Assembly (NCBI RefSeq): GCF_022662305.1
Contig: NZ_JAKNQH010000002.1
Span: forward strand, 496,001 to 560,000
Direction of reading: 5' to 3'
DNA from: Sphingomonas sp. BAUL-RG-20F-R05-02
GTDB lineage: Bacteria > Pseudomonadota > Alphaproteobacteria > Sphingomonadales > Sphingomonadaceae
DNA: 64,000 nt
The notes under the pieces are model-generated. The model saw only the letters and a program-made list of their open reading frames with translations, was not told where the DNA came from and did not search any database. How positions within the stretch are numbered: the first letter of the stretch is position 1; each line of letters starts with the position of its first letter. Below, one piece after another: positions 33,716 to 42,739 of this stretch. Position numbers and translations under genes: made by a program.

Positions 33716-34996
33716 TTAAGCGCGCCGTAACCGTGCGATGAAAAAGCCATCGTTACCGCCCGGCGTCACCTGCCCCGGCAGCAATCGCAACCAGCCGCGT
33801 TCGTGCGGCATAACGCCAGCGGGAAGCTCGTCCGCACGGACCGGGTCGAGCGTGAAGTCGCCCTGTTCCGCAAGGAACGCCTCGATCCGGCTTTCACCTT
33901 CCTCGCGTTCCAGCGAACACGTTGCGTAGACGAGCGTACCGCTCGGCTTCACCCAGGCGGCGGCGCGGGTGAGCAATCTGGCCTGCGTCACCGCCATCTG
34001 CGCGATCACCGAGGGGCGTGTGCGATACAAAACATCCGGGTGGCGGCGGAAGATGCCGGTCGCGCTGCACGGCGCATCGAGCAGCACGGCGTCCACCGGC
34101 TCTTGCGGAGACCAGTGCAGCACGTCGCCGGTGATGACGCGCGCCTTCGTCTCGGTCCGCGCGATGTTGGCGCGCAGCCGGGTGAGGCGCGCCTCGGAGG
34201 CATCGACCGCGATCACCGACCAGCCGGCGTGGGCGAGCTGCATCGTCTTGCCACCAGGCGCCGCGCACAGATCGAGCGCAGTCCCCTCACCGCGTCCGAT
34301 GAGGCGCGCGGGCAGCGAAGCGGCGATGTCCTGCACCCACCATGCGCCCTCCTCGAAGCCGGGCAACTCGGGAACATGCGCTGATTCAAGCCGGACGTGG
34401 CCGGGCAGCAGCGACGTGCCGCCGAGTCGCTCGACCCAAGCCGCCGTGGTGGCAGGGTCGGCGAGCGTGAGATCGAGCGGCGGCGGGGCCGAGATCGCCT
34501 GTTCGGCCGCCTCGATCATGTCGTCACCCCAGGCGGCATGCCAGCGGATCGCCACCGGGTCCGGCAAGGCGGGGATCTCGGGCAGCGTGTCACCCCGGCG
34601 GGAGAGCGCACCGAACACGCCGTGGACGAGCTTCTTGGGGCCACCATCGACCAGCGGCAGCACCGTCGCGATCGCGGCATGCGCGGGTGTGCCGAGCGAC
34701 AGCATCTGCACCAGCGCGATGCGCAGCACGAAGCGCGCCTTGGCATCCTCCGGCAGCGCGCGCGGTGTCGCCGAATCAATCAGCGCGTCGAGATCGGGCA
34801 GGCGGCGTAACACTTCGGCGGCGATGGCGTGGGCAAGCGCGCGGTCGTCCGCCCGTTCAATTCCAGCGGTGGCGCGGCCCAGCGCCGCCTCCAGCGGCAG
34901 GCCCTGACGCAGCACCGCGTCGAGCAGTTTCAGCGCAGCACGGCGGGCCGGAACGCCGGGGGGATCGTTGGGTTTGGTTGCGGATGGGGTCTTCAA
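33716..34996 (-). CDS. rsmB: 16S rRNA (cytosine-C5)-methyltransferase RsmB-like
   Basis: A NOL1/NOP2/Sun family RNA m5C methyltransferase. The N-terminal NusB-like domain (ARRAALKLLDAVLRQGLPLEAAL onward) is present, followed by the catalytic domain with SAM motif LDLCAAPGGKTMQLA, the catalytic motif DAPCSATG and motif YATCSLEREEGE with the second cysteine. This arrangement matches RsmB (C967 in E. coli 16S rRNA). There is no ATG in the N-terminal region. I chose TTG 34996 because the codons before it (CGA, GTT, CAA) are unlike the gene; TTG 35011 would add five residues. It is the first of the rsmB-rpe-heparinase-purH run. Confidence 0.92.
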   Translation of the reverse strand: MKTPSATKPNDPPGVPARRAALKLLDAVLRQGLPLEAALGRATAGIERADDRALAHAIAAEVLRRLPDLDALIDSATPRALPEDAKARFVLRIALVQMLSLGTPAHAAIATVLPLVDGGPKKLVHGVFGALSRRGDTLPEIPALPDPVAIRWHAAWGDDMIEAAEQAISAPPPLDLTLADPATTAAWVERLGGTSLLPGHVRLESAHVPELPGFEEGAWWVQDIAASLPARLIGRGEGTALDLCAAPGGKTMQLAHAGWSVIAVDASEARLTRLRANIARTETKARVITGDVLHWSPQEPVDAVLLDAPCSATGIFRRHPDVLYRTRPSVIAQMAVTQARLLTRAAAWVKPSGTLVYATCSLEREEGESRIEAFLAEQGDFTLDPVRADELPAGVMPHERGWLRLLPGQVTPGGNDGFFIARLRRA

Positions 34997-35065
34997 GGCT
35001 TGAACTCGCAAAGCAGGCGGACGATCTGTGACACATCGTCACACACGCCGCCGAAAGGAACCTCC

Positions 35066-35224
35066 ATGAGCCGCCGACCGCCGCATGTGAAGCCACCCGC
35101 CTATCTTTCCCCCAATCCGCCGGTTCCTGCACCGGAGCCGCAGCACAAGACCAAAGACCCGCTCGACCTCGATCCGACCCGCTATGGCGACTGGACGCTG
35201 AAAGGAATCGCGATCGACTTCTGA
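35066..35224 (+). CDS. DUF1674 / SDHAF4-type succinate dehydrogenase assembly factor
   Basis: A 52-residue protein with a Pro-rich N-terminus and the conserved C-terminal motif DPTRYGDWTLKGIAIDF, the family signature. SDHAF4 binds flavinated SdhA and promotes assembly of succinate dehydrogenase in mitochondria; the bacterial members are believed to do the same. AAGGAA lies seven bases before the ATG at 35066. It is divergent from rsmB and its stop lies 5 bp from that of gpsA. The sdh genes themselves are not in this window. Confidence 0.88.
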   Translation: MSRRPPHVKPPAYLSPNPPVPAPEPQHKTKDPLDLDPTRYGDWTLKGIAIDF

Positions 35225-35229
35225 CGCGC

Positions 35230-36207
35230 TCAACCGTGTTCGCGCGTCAGCGGACGGGCGAGCAAGGTGCCGATCTCCGCGCCGACCTCGGCGCCATCGA
35301 GCAGCGCCGCCACCGCACGCGCGACCGGCATATCGACACCGGCGCTCTCCGCCGCCGCGCACAGCACCGGTGCAGTGAACGCACCCTCCGCAATGGTACG
35401 GCGATCCGCCATCAGGTCCGCCGCCGAACGGCCCTGCCCCAGCCCCAGACCGAGCGAGAAATTGCGGCTGCTGGTGGAGGAACAGGTCAGTACCAGATCG
35501 CCCAGCCCAGACAGCCCGGCGAGCGTCTCCGCCCGGCTGCCCCGCGCCAGGCCGAAGCGCGTCATCTCGGCAAAGCCGCGCGCGATCAGCGCCGCGCGGG
35601 CGTTCTGGCCAAGCCCGGCCCCCTCAACCACGCCGCACGCGATGGCCAGCACGTTCTTGACCGCGCCGCCGATCTCCGCGCCGATCACATCGTCCGACGC
35701 ATAGGTGCGGAACGTCGGCAGCGCGAGCGCTTCGGCCATCCGCTCGGCGTCTCGCGCGTGCTCCATCGCGATCGTCACGGCGGTGGGCAGGCCGCGTGCG
35801 ACCTCGCCCGCGAAGGTCGGGCCGGACAGCACGCCGATCGCCGAGGCCGGATGCGCCTCTGCCGCGACCTCGCTGAGCAACTTGTGGCTGCCCGCCTCGA
35901 TCCCCTTGGAACACAGCAGCAGCGGTCGGCCGGTCTGCGCCAACCCGCTCAGCACCGCGCGAGCGTGCTGCGCGGGCGTGACGACGAGCGTGAGATCGGC
36001 GTGCGCCAATAACCCGATGTCGCCGGTCGCGTGGATGTCGGGCGAGAGCGGCACCCCGGCGAGGAACAGCGGGTTTTCGTGGGCATCGTTGATCGCGTCG
36101 ACCACCTCCGCCTCGCGCGCCCACAGCGTCACGCCGTGACCGCCCGCCGCCATCACCTGCGCGAGCGCGGTGCCCCATGCACCGCCACCCAGAACCCCGA
36201 TCTTCAT
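35230..36207 (-). CDS. gpsA: Glycerol-3-phosphate dehydrogenase [NAD(P)+]
   Basis: Reduces dihydroxyacetone phosphate to sn-glycerol 3-phosphate for phospholipid synthesis. The dinucleotide-binding motif [13 protein letters not shown] begins at residue 4. The catalytic lysine region [17 protein letters not shown] and the substrate loop [12 protein letters not shown] are present, and 325 residues is normal. The ATG at 36207 overlaps the tsaD stop (ATGA), so gpsA is translated after tsaD. Confidence 0.96.
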   Translation of the reverse strand: MKIGVLGGGAWGTALAQVMAAGGHGVTLWAREAEVVDAINDAHENPLFLAGVPLSPDIHATGDIGLLAHADLTLVVTPAQHARAVLSGLAQTGRPLLLCSKGIEAGSHKLLSEVAAEAHPASAIGVLSGPTFAGEVARGLPTAVTIAMEHARDAERMAEALALPTFRTYASDDVIGAEIGGAVKNVLAIACGVVEGAGLGQNARAALIARGFAEMTRFGLARGSRAETLAGLSGLGDLVLTCSSTSSRNFSLGLGLGQGRSAADLMADRRTIAEGAFTAPVLCAAAESAGVDMPVARAVAALLDGAEVGAEIGTLLARPLTREHG

Positions 36208-37244
36208 GCCTTCACCCCCGCGCCGCGTACCGTTTCAGCCGACGGGTCGAGCGGCCAGCGCGGGCGCGCCGGCATGTCGAGCGGGTCGGTGAAGCCGGCG
36301 ACGTAGCGTTCCGCCCCGGCCCAGCCGATCATCGCGGCATTATCGGTACACAGCCACAACGGCGGCGCGACGAAGCGTAGCGCGTTGGCGCTCGCCAGAT
36401 TCTGCAAGCTCGCGCGCACCGCCTGATTGGCGGCGACCCCGCCAGCGACCACAAGCGCGGTCGCATCCTCCGCGCGGTGCAGCGCGCGCGTGGTGCGGTC
36501 GATCAGGCACTCGACAACCGCCGCCTGAAACGAGGCGGCGATGTCCTCGGGCGAATAGCGTCCCGAATCATGCGCGCGCACCACCGCGCTTTTCAGCCCG
36601 GCGAACGAGAAATGCGGTTCCGCCGACCCCTTCAGCGGACGCGGCAGCGGCACCGCCTTCGGGTTGCCGAGCGCGGCGGCACGCTCCACCGCCGGGCCGC
36701 CGGGGAAGCCCAGGCCGAGGATCTTGGCGGTCTTGTCGAACGCCTCGCCCGCCGCATCGTCGATCGTGGTGGCGAGCCGGCGGTAGCGGCCGACGCCCTC
36801 GACCAGCAGCACCTGGCAATGCCCGCCCGACACGAGCAGCAGCAGATAAGGGAAATCGAGATCGGGATCGCTCAATCGCGGCGACAGTGCATGGCCTTCG
36901 AGATGATTGACCGCCACCAGCGGCTTGCCACCCGCATGGGCCAGCGCCTTGCCGGTGACGAGGCCGACCATCACCCCGCCGATCAGCCCCGGCCCCGCCG
37001 TCGCCGCAACCGCGTCGACATCGCCGAGCGTCAGCCCGGCGTCGGCGAACACGCCTTCTACGAGCGGAATCAGCGCCTCGACATGGGCGCGCGCGGCGAT
37101 TTCGGGGACGACACCGCCGAACGGGCGATGCGCCGCCTCCTGCCCGAGCACGCGGTGCGCGAGCACGCGCCGGTCGGAGGTGACGAGCGCGGCGGCCGTC
37201 TCGTCGCAACTGGATTCTAGGCCTAGGATAAGCTTGGCAGTCAT
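36204..37244 (-). CDS. tsaD: tRNA N6-threonylcarbamoyladenosine transferase TsaD
   Basis: Transfers threonylcarbamoyl to A37 of tRNAs that read ANN codons, with TsaB, TsaC and TsaE. It belongs to the ASKHA fold; the metal ligands are His114 and His118 in [10 protein letters not shown], and the nucleotide-binding loops [10 protein letters not shown] and [12 protein letters not shown] are present. Length 346 is typical. It is divergent from hemC and coupled to gpsA by ATGA. In many alphaproteobacteria tsaD, gpsA and hemC are neighbours, as here. Confidence 0.97.
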   Translation of the reverse strand: MTAKLILGLESSCDETAAALVTSDRRVLAHRVLGQEAAHRPFGGVVPEIAARAHVEALIPLVEGVFADAGLTLGDVDAVAATAGPGLIGGVMVGLVTGKALAHAGGKPLVAVNHLEGHALSPRLSDPDLDFPYLLLLVSGGHCQVLLVEGVGRYRRLATTIDDAAGEAFDKTAKILGLGFPGGPAVERAAALGNPKAVPLPRPLKGSAEPHFSFAGLKSAVVRAHDSGRYSPEDIAASFQAAVVECLIDRTTRALHRAEDATALVVAGGVAANQAVRASLQNLASANALRFVAPPLWLCTDNAAMIGWAGAERYVAGFTDPLDMPARPRWPLDPSAETVRGAGVKA

Positions 37245-37308
37245 GGTGTCGCCCTATCGCATCACCCGCCGCTTGTCGAAGGGCGGCGCTTGGGCTTAGG
37301 GCGCGGGC

Positions 37309-38217
37309 ATGACGTTTCGTATCGGTACGCGCGGTTCGCCGCTGGCGCTTGTTCAGGCCGGGCTGGTCCGTGACGCCCTGTGCGCGGCGCACGGCTGGAC
37401 GGCGGAACAGGTCTCGATCGTGCCGATCCGCACCACCGGCGACCGCGTGCAGGACCGGGCGCTCGCCGAGATCGGCGGCAAGGCGCTGTGGACCAAGGAA
37501 CTCGACCGGGCGCTGCTCGCCCGCGAGATCGACTGCGCAGTGCATTCGATGAAGGACGTCGAGACGATCCGCCCGGAGGCGATCCGCATCGCCGCAATGC
37601 TACCGCGCGCCGACGTGCGCGACCGGCTGGTCGGTGCCGACAGCATCGCCGCGCTGAAGCCGGGCGCGGTGCTCGGCACCAGTTCGCCGCGCCGCGCGGC
37701 GCAGGTGAAGCGGTTGCGGCCTGATGTGACGACGATCCTGTTTCGCGGCAACGTCGCGACGCGGCTGGCCAAACTGGCGGCGGGCGAGGCGGATGCGACG
37801 CTGCTGGCGGCGGCGGGGCTGGAGCGGCTCGGACGCGACGATGTCGGCGTGGCGATCGATACTGCTGTGATGTTGCCCGCACCCGCGCAAGGCGCGGTCG
37901 GCATCGAAGTGCGTGCGGAGGACGATGCTGCCGGGCTGGCGGTAGAGGCGATCGGCGACGGTGTGACACAGGCGTGCGTGGGGGCGGAACGCGCGCTGCT
38001 CGCGCGGCTGGCGGCGGACTGCCACTCGCCGGTGGCGGCGCTCGCGACGATCGAGGGCGGGGTGATGCACATCGTCGCGGAACTGCTCGCCGGCGACGGC
38101 AGCGCGCACGTCGGCGGTGAAGTGCGCGGAGAGCCGGGCGCCGCGCTCGCCGAGGCGCTGGCACGCGATCTGCTCGCGCGGGCGCCCGACGACGTACGGC
38201 GGCTGTTCGGCGGGTGA
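37309..38217 (+). CDS. hemC: Porphobilinogen deaminase (hydroxymethylbilane synthase)
   Basis: Joins four porphobilinogens into hydroxymethylbilane in haem synthesis. The catalytic aspartate is Asp83 in VHSMKDVET, and the cysteine that carries the dipyrromethane cofactor is Cys238 in AADCHSPVA, where many species have GGC. N-terminal RIGTRGSPLALVQA and the TSSPRRAAQVKRLRPD arginine cluster are present. Length 302 is standard. Its stop shares GTGA with hemD. Confidence 0.97.
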   Translation: MTFRIGTRGSPLALVQAGLVRDALCAAHGWTAEQVSIVPIRTTGDRVQDRALAEIGGKALWTKELDRALLAREIDCAVHSMKDVETIRPEAIRIAAMLPRADVRDRLVGADSIAALKPGAVLGTSSPRRAAQVKRLRPDVTTILFRGNVATRLAKLAAGEADATLLAAAGLERLGRDDVGVAIDTAVMLPAPAQGAVGIEVRAEDDAAGLAVEAIGDGVTQACVGAERALLARLAADCHSPVAALATIEGGVMHIVAELLAGDGSAHVGGEVRGEPGAALAEALARDLLARAPDDVRRLFGG

Positions 38218-38882
38218 GCGGCCTGCTCGCGGTGCTGCGGCCCGAACCTGGCAACGCCGCCACCGCCGCGCGCGCCGAAGCCGCCGGTTACGCGGTGCTG
38301 CGGCTACCGTTGTTCTCGGTCGTGCCGGTGGCGTGGACCCCGCCCGATCCGCGCGACCACGATGGCCTCGTGCTGACCAGCGCCAACACGGTGCGACATG
38401 CCGGTACCCCGATCAACCGGTTCGGCGCGCTGCCGGTTATCGCGGTCGGTGAGCAGACCGCCACCGCCGCTCGGAGCGCGGGGCTTGAGGTCTCGGCGGT
38501 CGGGACGAGCGATGCGGGTGCGCTGGCGACGCTGCTTGCCGAATGCGGCATCGCCCGTGCGCTGCATCTGGGCGGCCAGGATCACGCGGCGGTGGCGGGC
38601 GTGTCACGCGCGGTGGCAGTGTACGTAAGCGAGCCGGTCGAAGTGGCACCCGGCGAAGTTGCGCGGATTGCCGGACAGACCGCCCTGCTCCACTCGGCCC
38701 GCGCGGCGCGGCGGCTGGCGATGTTGCTCGATACGGCGGCGATTGCGCGCGACGGGATCAGGATCGCGGCGTTCAGCCCGGCGATCGCCGCTGCCGCCGG
38801 GGCTGGCTGGCAGGCGGTGGCGATCGCGCCCACCCCGAGCGATGCGGCGCTGTTCGCGGCGATCGATGCGCTTGGGCGTTGA
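38214..38882 (+). CDS. hemD: Uroporphyrinogen-III synthase
   Basis: Cyclises hydroxymethylbilane with inversion of ring D to uroporphyrinogen III. The family is poorly conserved, but 222 residues, the VLRPEPGNAATAARAEAAGY start, LVLTSANTVRHAG, IAVGEQTATAARSAG, LLHSARAARRLA and a C-terminal IAPTPSDAALFAAI are the usual blocks. Its place directly behind hemC with a GTGA overlap (start GTG 38214) makes the assignment firm. Confidence 0.9.
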   Translation: MSGLLAVLRPEPGNAATAARAEAAGYAVLRLPLFSVVPVAWTPPDPRDHDGLVLTSANTVRHAGTPINRFGALPVIAVGEQTATAARSAGLEVSAVGTSDAGALATLLAECGIARALHLGGQDHAAVAGVSRAVAVYVSEPVEVAPGEVARIAGQTALLHSARAARRLAMLLDTAAIARDGIRIAAFSPAIAAAAGAGWQAVAIAPTPSDAALFAAIDALGR

Positions 38883-38913
38883 CCGTTTCGCGTTCGGCGC
38901 GGATAAGACCGGC

Positions 38914-39855
38914 ATGGATCAAATGCCGCCGATGCCGATGGTTCCCGCACGCCGAGCGGGCTGGCGGACGATCACCCTCGTCGCGATCCTGTTGCTGCTG
39001 GCGGGTGCCGGCGGCGCGTTTCTGTTGTTTCGCGCCTTTGGCCTCGGCCCAGCGCCGAAGACGGCCACGCTGACGCTGCCGGTCGGCAACGATGCGTCCG
39101 GTACGCCACAAGCGCCGGTGGTGATCGTGCCGGCCAAAGGGAATGCGCAAGGGTCCACGATCGATCTCGACGCCTTGTCCGCGCGCGAGGCCGCGTTGTC
39201 CGCGCAGCTGGACACGCTGGAGGAGCGCACCGCCGGCGTCGGTGCGGATGCGCAGGCGGCCGCTGGCAATGCGGCTCGCGCGGAGGGCATGCTGGTCGCG
39301 TTCGCCGCGCGGCGCGCGCTGGATCGTGGGGTTGGCCTCGGCTATCTCGAGGAACGGCTGCGCTACCGGTTCGGCGCGAGCCAGCCGGGTGCGGTTTCGA
39401 TGATTGTTCAGGCCGCGCGTGAACCGGTGACGCTGGACGATCTGCGCGGCGGGCTCGATACGATCGGTCCGGATCTGGTGACGGGCGGATTGCAGGATGG
39501 CATCGTCGCCAGTTTCCGGCGCGAGCTGGCCAACCTCGTTGCGCTGCACCGCGCCGGATCGCCCTCGCCGCTGCCGGCAGACCGGCTGGCGCGCGCGCGT
39601 CGACTGGTGGAGAGCGGCCGGATCGAAGCCGCGCTGGGCGAGGTCGCGCGATTACCGGGTGCGGCCAATGCCGGCCGCTGGACCGAGGCGGCGCGACGCT
39701 ACGTCGATTCGCGACATGCGCTCGACATCCTTGAATGGGCGGCGCTGGCGGGCCAAGCGGCGGGGAGCGTCGCGCCGCCGGCAGTGCGCCCGAATGTTCC
39801 GGCGACAGCGCCGACACCAACCCCGACACCGACTGCGGCTGCCGACGCGCGGTAG
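38914..39855 (+). CDS. Membrane-anchored coiled-coil protein behind hemCD (HemX/mitofilin-like)
   Basis: A 313-residue protein with a short cytoplasmic N-terminus, one membrane helix (about residues 18-41), an Ala/Glu-rich predicted coiled coil (about 88-130) and a helical C-terminal domain, ending in a Pro-Thr repeat tail. The order hemC-hemD-this gene resembles hemCDX of gammaproteobacteria, and the build resembles the mitofilin-related family of alphaproteobacteria (bacterial Mic60 neighbours of haem genes); I cannot separate the two from sequence alone. The ATG at 38914 lies 31 bases after hemD. A link between haem synthesis and membrane organisation is inferred from context. Confidence 0.65.
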   Translation: MDQMPPMPMVPARRAGWRTITLVAILLLLAGAGGAFLLFRAFGLGPAPKTATLTLPVGNDASGTPQAPVVIVPAKGNAQGSTIDLDALSAREAALSAQLDTLEERTAGVGADAQAAAGNAARAEGMLVAFAARRALDRGVGLGYLEERLRYRFGASQPGAVSMIVQAAREPVTLDDLRGGLDTIGPDLVTGGLQDGIVASFRRELANLVALHRAGSPSPLPADRLARARRLVESGRIEAALGEVARLPGAANAGRWTEAARRYVDSRHALDILEWAALAGQAAGSVAPPAVRPNVPATAPTPTPTPTAAADAR

Positions 39856-39890
39856 CGCCTGGGCGCTATCCGCCCGCGCACCCGATCGGC

Positions 39891-39932
39891 GCCATCGCGC
39901 CGTGTGGCGCACGGACCTTGGTACCGTTGATG
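39891..39932 (-). pseudogene. Relic of a DUF72 gene 3' end
   Basis: These 42 bases match 40425-40466, inside the 3' end of the intact DUF72 gene, at 39 positions with no gap and in the same orientation. Read on the minus strand the relic encodes INGTKVRAPHGAMA against INGAKVRAPHGAMA. Two of the three differences are synonymous, so it looks like a decayed second gene copy rather than a fresh duplication. Nothing upstream in the same frame continues the homology. Confidence 0.7.
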
Positions 39933-40397
39933 GTGTCGGGCACACGAGCACACATGCATATCGGGCTGGCCAAGTGAGCGTCGGGCTGCCGGGTGAGAAT
40001 GAACATCTTGAATAGTGGAAGGCGGAACGGCCGCTTAGAGACTGAGCACGGCTAAACCAGAAGCTCTCTACCCTCACCGCTCACAATGAAGCCGCACGGA
40101 TCGCGCAAACCAACCCGTCGAGATCGCTAACAGAAACACACCAGCGGTGATCGAGTTTAGCCGAACCTCCAAGCCGTATAGGAAGAACAATGGCGACTGT
40201 GACCGCAGTTATGAATGCGGCAACGGCAAACCAGCCCTCTCGGCTCGCGACAGAATATCCTTGCCCCTCATCAGGCCGCCGCCATCGAAACCAATGCCTA
40301 TTCATAGGTGCCTCGCCGGCTGTAATCGTGAGCGCTTGTAAGCCGTAAACTTAGGAGGCTTGCACGTCCGCTATGGACGACAGCAGATGAACCAGCC
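39933..40397. other. Low-GC insert between the relic and the DUF72 gene
   Basis: Two sampled 60-base lines here (40081-40140 and 40141-40200) each contain 32 G/C, far below the flanking genes. The patch contains one small minus-strand gene (40081-40305) and otherwise nothing I can support. It is bounded on one side by the relic and on the other by the DUF72 stop codon. Foreign origin is inferred from composition. Confidence 0.55.
40081..40305 (-). CDS. Small membrane protein in low-GC patch
   Basis: A 74-residue protein with a basic, Trp-rich start (RHWFRWRRPDEGQGYSVASREGW), one hydrophobic helix (about residues 25-44) and a polar tail with two cysteines. A GAGG stands about seven bases before the ATG at 40305, and the basic-Trp-Gly-helix layout is common in small sphingomonad membrane proteins, so it is probably a real gene. 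Its base composition is much lower in GC than its neighbours, suggesting recent acquisition. No function can be assigned. Confidence 0.6.
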   Translation of the reverse strand: MNRHWFRWRRPDEGQGYSVASREGWFAVAAFITAVTVAIVLPIRLGGSAKLDHRWCVSVSDLDGLVCAIRAASL

Positions 40398-41201
40398 TTA
40401 AGTCCGAAGGCGCTCGATCAACGCCATCGCGCCGTGCGGCGCGCGGACCTTGGCACCGTTGATGAAGAACACGAACGTCTCGCGCGGTCGCTTGGCGGGC
40501 GCTTCGGTCGAGGCATACGGCAGGCCATCCGGCTGCTCGCCCTTCGCCCACGCCCGCGCCGTTTCCGCCCAGTCGTCCAGCGCGGCCGAGGCGTATCCGG
40601 TCGCCTCCGCCTCCACCGCATTCTCCAGCCGCGCGTAGACGAAATCCCCGGTCACGTCGGCGATCGCGGGGTAGTCCGCCGAGTCGGCATACACCAGTGC
40701 AACCCCTGCCGCGCGCGCCATCGCGACAAACTCCGGCACCGCGAAGCTCTCGTGCCGCACCTGCACGGCATGGCGCAGCGCGACGCCGTCCTGCTGCGCG
40801 GGCAACAGCGCGAGGAAGGCGCGGAAATCGTCGGGGTCAAATTGTTTGGTCGCCATGAACTGCCACAGGATCGGGCCGAGCCGATCGCCTAGTTCGACGA
40901 TGCCCTGACCGACGAACCGGGCGATCGATTCGCCGGCTTCGGCCAGCACCTTGCGGTTGGTGCAATAGCGGGACGCTTTCAGCGTGAACACAAAGCCGTC
41001 CGGCACCGCCTTTGCCCAACTCGCGAAGGTGGCCGGTTTCTGACTGCCGTAATAGGTGCCGTTGACCTCGATCGCGGTGAGCTGGCCGGCGGCATATTCC
41101 AGTTCGCGCTTGTGCGGCCATTTCTCCGGGAAGAAGCTTCCGCGCCACGGTTCGTAGGTCCAGCCGCCGATGCCGACGCGGATCGCAGGGGTTTCGCTCA
41201 T
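40398..41201 (-). CDS. DUF72 domain protein
   Basis: A TIM-barrel-like protein of the DUF72 (YecE) family, 267 residues, function unknown although a nuclease or sugar-binding role has been suggested for relatives. Conserved blocks are RVGIGGWTYEPWRGSFFP at the N-terminus, IEVNGTYYGSQKPATFASWA, and the C-terminal ARLENAVEAE and ETFVFFINGAKVRAPHGA stretch. I chose ATG 41201 (MSETPAIRVGIGGW) over the earlier in-frame ATG at 41240, which adds 13 residues. A decayed partial copy of its 3' end lies about 500 bp downstream. It is 4 bp from the ROK gene, probably cotranscribed. Confidence 0.85.
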   Translation of the reverse strand: MSETPAIRVGIGGWTYEPWRGSFFPEKWPHKRELEYAAGQLTAIEVNGTYYGSQKPATFASWAKAVPDGFVFTLKASRYCTNRKVLAEAGESIARFVGQGIVELGDRLGPILWQFMATKQFDPDDFRAFLALLPAQQDGVALRHAVQVRHESFAVPEFVAMARAAGVALVYADSADYPAIADVTGDFVYARLENAVEAEATGYASAALDDWAETARAWAKGEQPDGLPYASTEAPAKRPRETFVFFINGAKVRAPHGAMALIERLRT

Positions 41202-41205
41202 GCCG

Positions 41206-42105
41206 TCACTCCAAAGCGTCGAGCGCGAGCGCGACTGCACCTAACGGCCCGGCATCGGCGCCGAGACCGGGCGGCACCACCAACCGGTCGATCGCGCCCG
41301 CATCGCTGCCCGGTCCATAGCCCGCCAGCCGTTCCGTCGCCCGCGCGCGAACCTTGCCGAGCAGGTCACCCTGCGCACCGCCGACACCGCCGCCGATCAC
41401 GATACGCTGCGGCGGTACGGTCAGCATCAGGGTCATCACCAGCTCGGCGATCTCCCCGGCGATACGGTCCCACAACGGGTCGTCGCCGGCGAGCTGCTCG
41501 GCCGGCATCCCTGCACGCTTGGCGATGGCCGGGCCGGCGACCAGCCCCTCCAAACAGTCGCCGTGGAATGGGCAGGCACCGGCAAAGCTATCGCCAGGGT
41601 CGCGCCGCACGCGGATATGGCCAACCTCGGGATGTGCCGCCCCGTGGAGCGGTTTGCCGTCAACGACGATGCCGGCGCCGACTCCGGTGCCGATCGTGAC
41701 ATAGACGTGGGTTGCACAGCCTTGCGACGCGCCCCACCGCCCTTCCGCGAGCGCGGCGCCGGCGACATCGGTATCGAAGCCGATCGGCATGTCGAACCGC
41801 GCCGCCACGGACCCGCGCAAATCAAAGCCGGTCCAGTGCGGTTTGGGCGTTGAGCCGATCCGCCCATAGTTCGCATGGCGCGGATCGACTACCAGCGGCC
41901 CGAACCCGGCGATGCCGATCGCGGCGAGCGGGCCACCGGGGGCCTCGGCGATCCAGTCGAGGATCGCCGGCAGCGTCTCCTCGGGCGCACGCGTAGACCA
42001 GCGCTTGCGGGCGATGATCTCGCGTCCACGCGCGATCGCCGCGATGCATTTGGTGCCGCCCAGCTCGATCGCCGCGACGCAAGGCGCGCCGCCGGTCAGC
42101 GGCAC
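41206..42105 (-). CDS. ROK family sugar kinase (fructokinase-like)
   Basis: A ROK-family kinase of 299 residues. The phosphate loop is ELGGTKCIAAI near residue 14; the catalytic aspartate is in GFDTDVAGAALAEGRWG; the second phosphate loop is IGTGVGAGIVVDG; the metal site is complete with HPEVGHI and CPFHGDCLEG (the ROK Cys-x-His-x2-Cys zinc motif). The short sequence and SDAGAID region resemble fructokinases of the ScrK/YdhR type, so fructose is likely but not proven. The start is GTG at 42105, overlapping the upstream gene's stop by 10 bases. Confidence 0.88.
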   Translation of the reverse strand: MPLTGGAPCVAAIELGGTKCIAAIARGREIIARKRWSTRAPEETLPAILDWIAEAPGGPLAAIGIAGFGPLVVDPRHANYGRIGSTPKPHWTGFDLRGSVAARFDMPIGFDTDVAGAALAEGRWGASQGCATHVYVTIGTGVGAGIVVDGKPLHGAAHPEVGHIRVRRDPGDSFAGACPFHGDCLEGLVAGPAIAKRAGMPAEQLAGDDPLWDRIAGEIAELVMTLMLTVPPQRIVIGGGVGGAQGDLLGKVRARATERLAGYGPGSDAGAIDRLVVPPGLGADAGPLGAVALALDALE

Positions 42106-42665
42106 CGGATTTGGCTATTGTTCTGGTCGATCGCCTTGCCCGCCAGCGCGCCGGCCGCGCCACCGATCAGCGTGCCGACGATCCGCGAATGGCCACCGTC
42201 GATCACGTTGCCGAGGATACCGCCGCCCGCTGCACCGATGATGAGACCGGTCGTGCCATCGCTCCGCTTGCAGTAATAACGCCCGTCATCGCCACGATAG
42301 ACGCGGTCGTTGCTGCCGAGCGTGCGTTCCTGGTAGTTCGCTCCGTCGCGGTAGTAGCGCGCCGGGTCGTAATTGCCCTCGTCCCGGTCGTCGGCATAGG
42401 GCTGCACATTGGGCGGCGGCGGCGCGTTCCGCGGGCCGGCATAATAGCCCTGGTCGCGATAGCCGCGCGCGCGCGCCGCCTGGTAGCGGTCGAACTCCTG
42501 CCGGAAGATGTTAAGTTCGTCGTCGAACCGCTGCTGCGCCGCCTGGAAGCGGGCATCGTCATCGCGGGTCTGCGCAACAGCGGGTGCCGAAAGCGCAAAC
42601 GAGACGGTCGCCACCAAGGCGAACCAGCGTGGAGTCGCATGGGAAAATCTACTCACGGCATCCAT
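42096..42665 (-). CDS. Glycine-zipper (17-kDa antigen-like) envelope protein
   Basis: A secreted protein of 189 residues with a signal peptide (about 1-32, SAPAVAQT), a Gln/Arg/Glu-rich predicted coil (about 37-70), a Tyr/Asp/Arg-rich linker with repeated YRDG and YRGDDGRYY, and a C-terminal glycine-zipper 2TM domain (about 137-180, GLIIGAAGGGILGNVIDGG and GTLIGGAAGALAGKAID). This domain is known from Rickettsia 17-kDa antigen relatives and is membrane-inserting. There is no lipobox cysteine. It overlaps the ROK gene start by 10 bases and lies 75 bp from dapF. Confidence 0.8.
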   Translation of the reverse strand: MDAVSRFSHATPRWFALVATVSFALSAPAVAQTRDDDARFQAAQQRFDDELNIFRQEFDRYQAARARGYRDQGYYAGPRNAPPPPNVQPYADDRDEGNYDPARYYRDGANYQERTLGSNDRVYRGDDGRYYCKRSDGTTGLIIGAAGGGILGNVIDGGHSRIVGTLIGGAAGALAGKAIDQNNSQIRCR

Positions 42666-42739
42666 CCTGTTCGTTATGTCTGGGTAACGAGATTTGGCCG
42701 GATTGGTTGCATTCGTCTCCTGAACCACGAGCGAGCGGC

